Below, one piece after another: positions 7,112-7,213 of a DNA stretch of 7,213 nucleotides. A program made the translations under genes and the position numbers. The notes under the pieces are model-generated. The model was not told where the DNA came from. It saw nothing but the letters and a program-made list of their open reading frames with translations, and did no database searches. The DNA comes from Planctomycetota bacterium. GTDB taxonomy: Bacteria > Planctomycetota > Brocadiia > SM23-32. Numbering within the stretch: position 1 is the first letter of the stretch; each line of letters begins with the position of its first letter. The DNA lies in contig JAGYMJ010000584.1 of assembly GCA_018400625.1 (NCBI GenBank), positions 1 through 7,213 on the forward strand. The letters are read 5' to 3'.

Positions 7112-7178
7112 TTAAATAACACTCGTATTTATATGAACTCAATCAATCCGGAAAATCTTATACGTAAATATTCAGTGA
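7112..7178. other. Short AT-rich spacer upstream of the operon, ending in GTGA at the second element
   Basis: These 67 nt separate the first gene from the second HEARO-like copy. A TATAAA-like hexamer on the minus strand (7133-7128) has no convincing -35 partner. One minus-strand frame is open from the window edge through this spacer to a TAA at 7131-7129; it could be the last codons of an upstream gene or chance. On the plus strand the spacer ends with GTGA (7175-7178), the type of sequence HEARO elements are reported to insert after. The last 16 nt (7163-7178) would be the presumptive guide of that copy. Confidence 0.4.
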
Positions 7179-7213
7179 ACCCCGTTACCTCATCACCACC
7201 GTGCCCTGTGCCG
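7179..7213 (+). ncRNA. 5' end of a second HEARO-like RNA, cut by the window edge
   Basis: The plus strand reads ACCCCGT at 7179-7185 and then, from 7191 to 7213, a 23-nt block identical at 22 positions to 147-125 of the minus-strand element. The link between the two blocks is 5 nt here and 2 nt in the left copy, so the copies have diverged by an indel and at least one substitution. The copy starts directly after GTGA, a reported HEARO insertion context. Only the first 35 nt are visible, so neither its downstream stems nor an associated nuclease ORF can be judged. It points away from the operon. Confidence 0.55.
7191..7213 (+). repeat. Inverted repeat, right copy (partner 125-147)
   Basis: Matches 147-125 of the minus strand at 22 of 23 positions and runs into the window edge, so the repeat is probably longer. 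Finding the same repeat at both ends of the window fits an assembly contig that stopped in a multi-copy element. Confidence 0.85.

Noticed and set aside
7128..7156. Promoter for the operon with -10 TATAAA at 7133-7128
   Set aside because: At 16-18 nt spacing the -35 region matches the consensus at three positions at most, and the leader would be only about 10 nt.
7129..7213. Minus-strand reading frame entering from the right edge and ending at TAA 7131-7129, as the tail of a radical SAM gene
   Set aside because: It runs through the repeat in antisense and only 15 codons lie outside it; no recognisable motif, so chance is as likely.
1..7213. tRNA, rRNA or CRISPR array
   Set aside because: No cloverleaf, rRNA-conserved segment or regularly spaced repeat was seen on either strand.

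Overview
The window carries four tightly packed genes, all on the minus strand. They are flanked on both sides by outward-pointing copies of a short structured element that I read as HEARO (the omega-RNA of IscB/IsrB-type transposon-encoded nucleases). Base composition is moderate, a little under 50% GC by eye, and no gene stands out in codon use. The organism is a bacterium. The RNase E/G sequence (short S1-containing N-terminus, conserved block around the catalytic aspartates, C-terminal tail) and its pairing with a TIGR03936/DUF2344 protein remind me most of Planctomycetota. That rests on memory of family members, not on a search, so the phylum is tentative.

Layout, in the direction of transcription (right to left): positions 7179-7213 hold the start of one HEARO-like copy on the plus strand, running off the window. 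Positions 7112-7178 are a short AT-rich spacer. Then come the TIGR03936 (DUF2344) radical-SAM-associated protein (7111-6470), a Rne/Rng-family ribonuclease (6462-4972), an SbcD/Mre11/YhaO-type metallophosphoesterase (4956-3670) and a very large SbcC/YhaN-type coiled-coil ATPase (3659-192). After a 35-nt spacer with no visible terminator, a second HEARO-like RNA (156-1) lies on the same strand as the operon. Its 3' hairpin contains an ATG that would open the nuclease ORF beyond the window edge.

The intergenic gaps are 7, 15 and 10 nt, which suggests one transcription unit. The first two genes are an RNA-processing pair commonly found together. The last two form a Mre11-Rad50-like nuclease/ATPase pair for DNA end processing. 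The ATPase has a transmembrane hairpin in its coiled coil, as in the YhaN (COG4717) group, and an extra C-terminal region of about 215 residues that I do not recognise.

The most interesting content is at the edges. The two HEARO-like copies diverge from the operon, differ in sequence, and have different 5' flanks (and so different presumptive guides). Because both ends of the window fall inside the same repeat, the window may be an assembly contig that broke at a multi-copy element.
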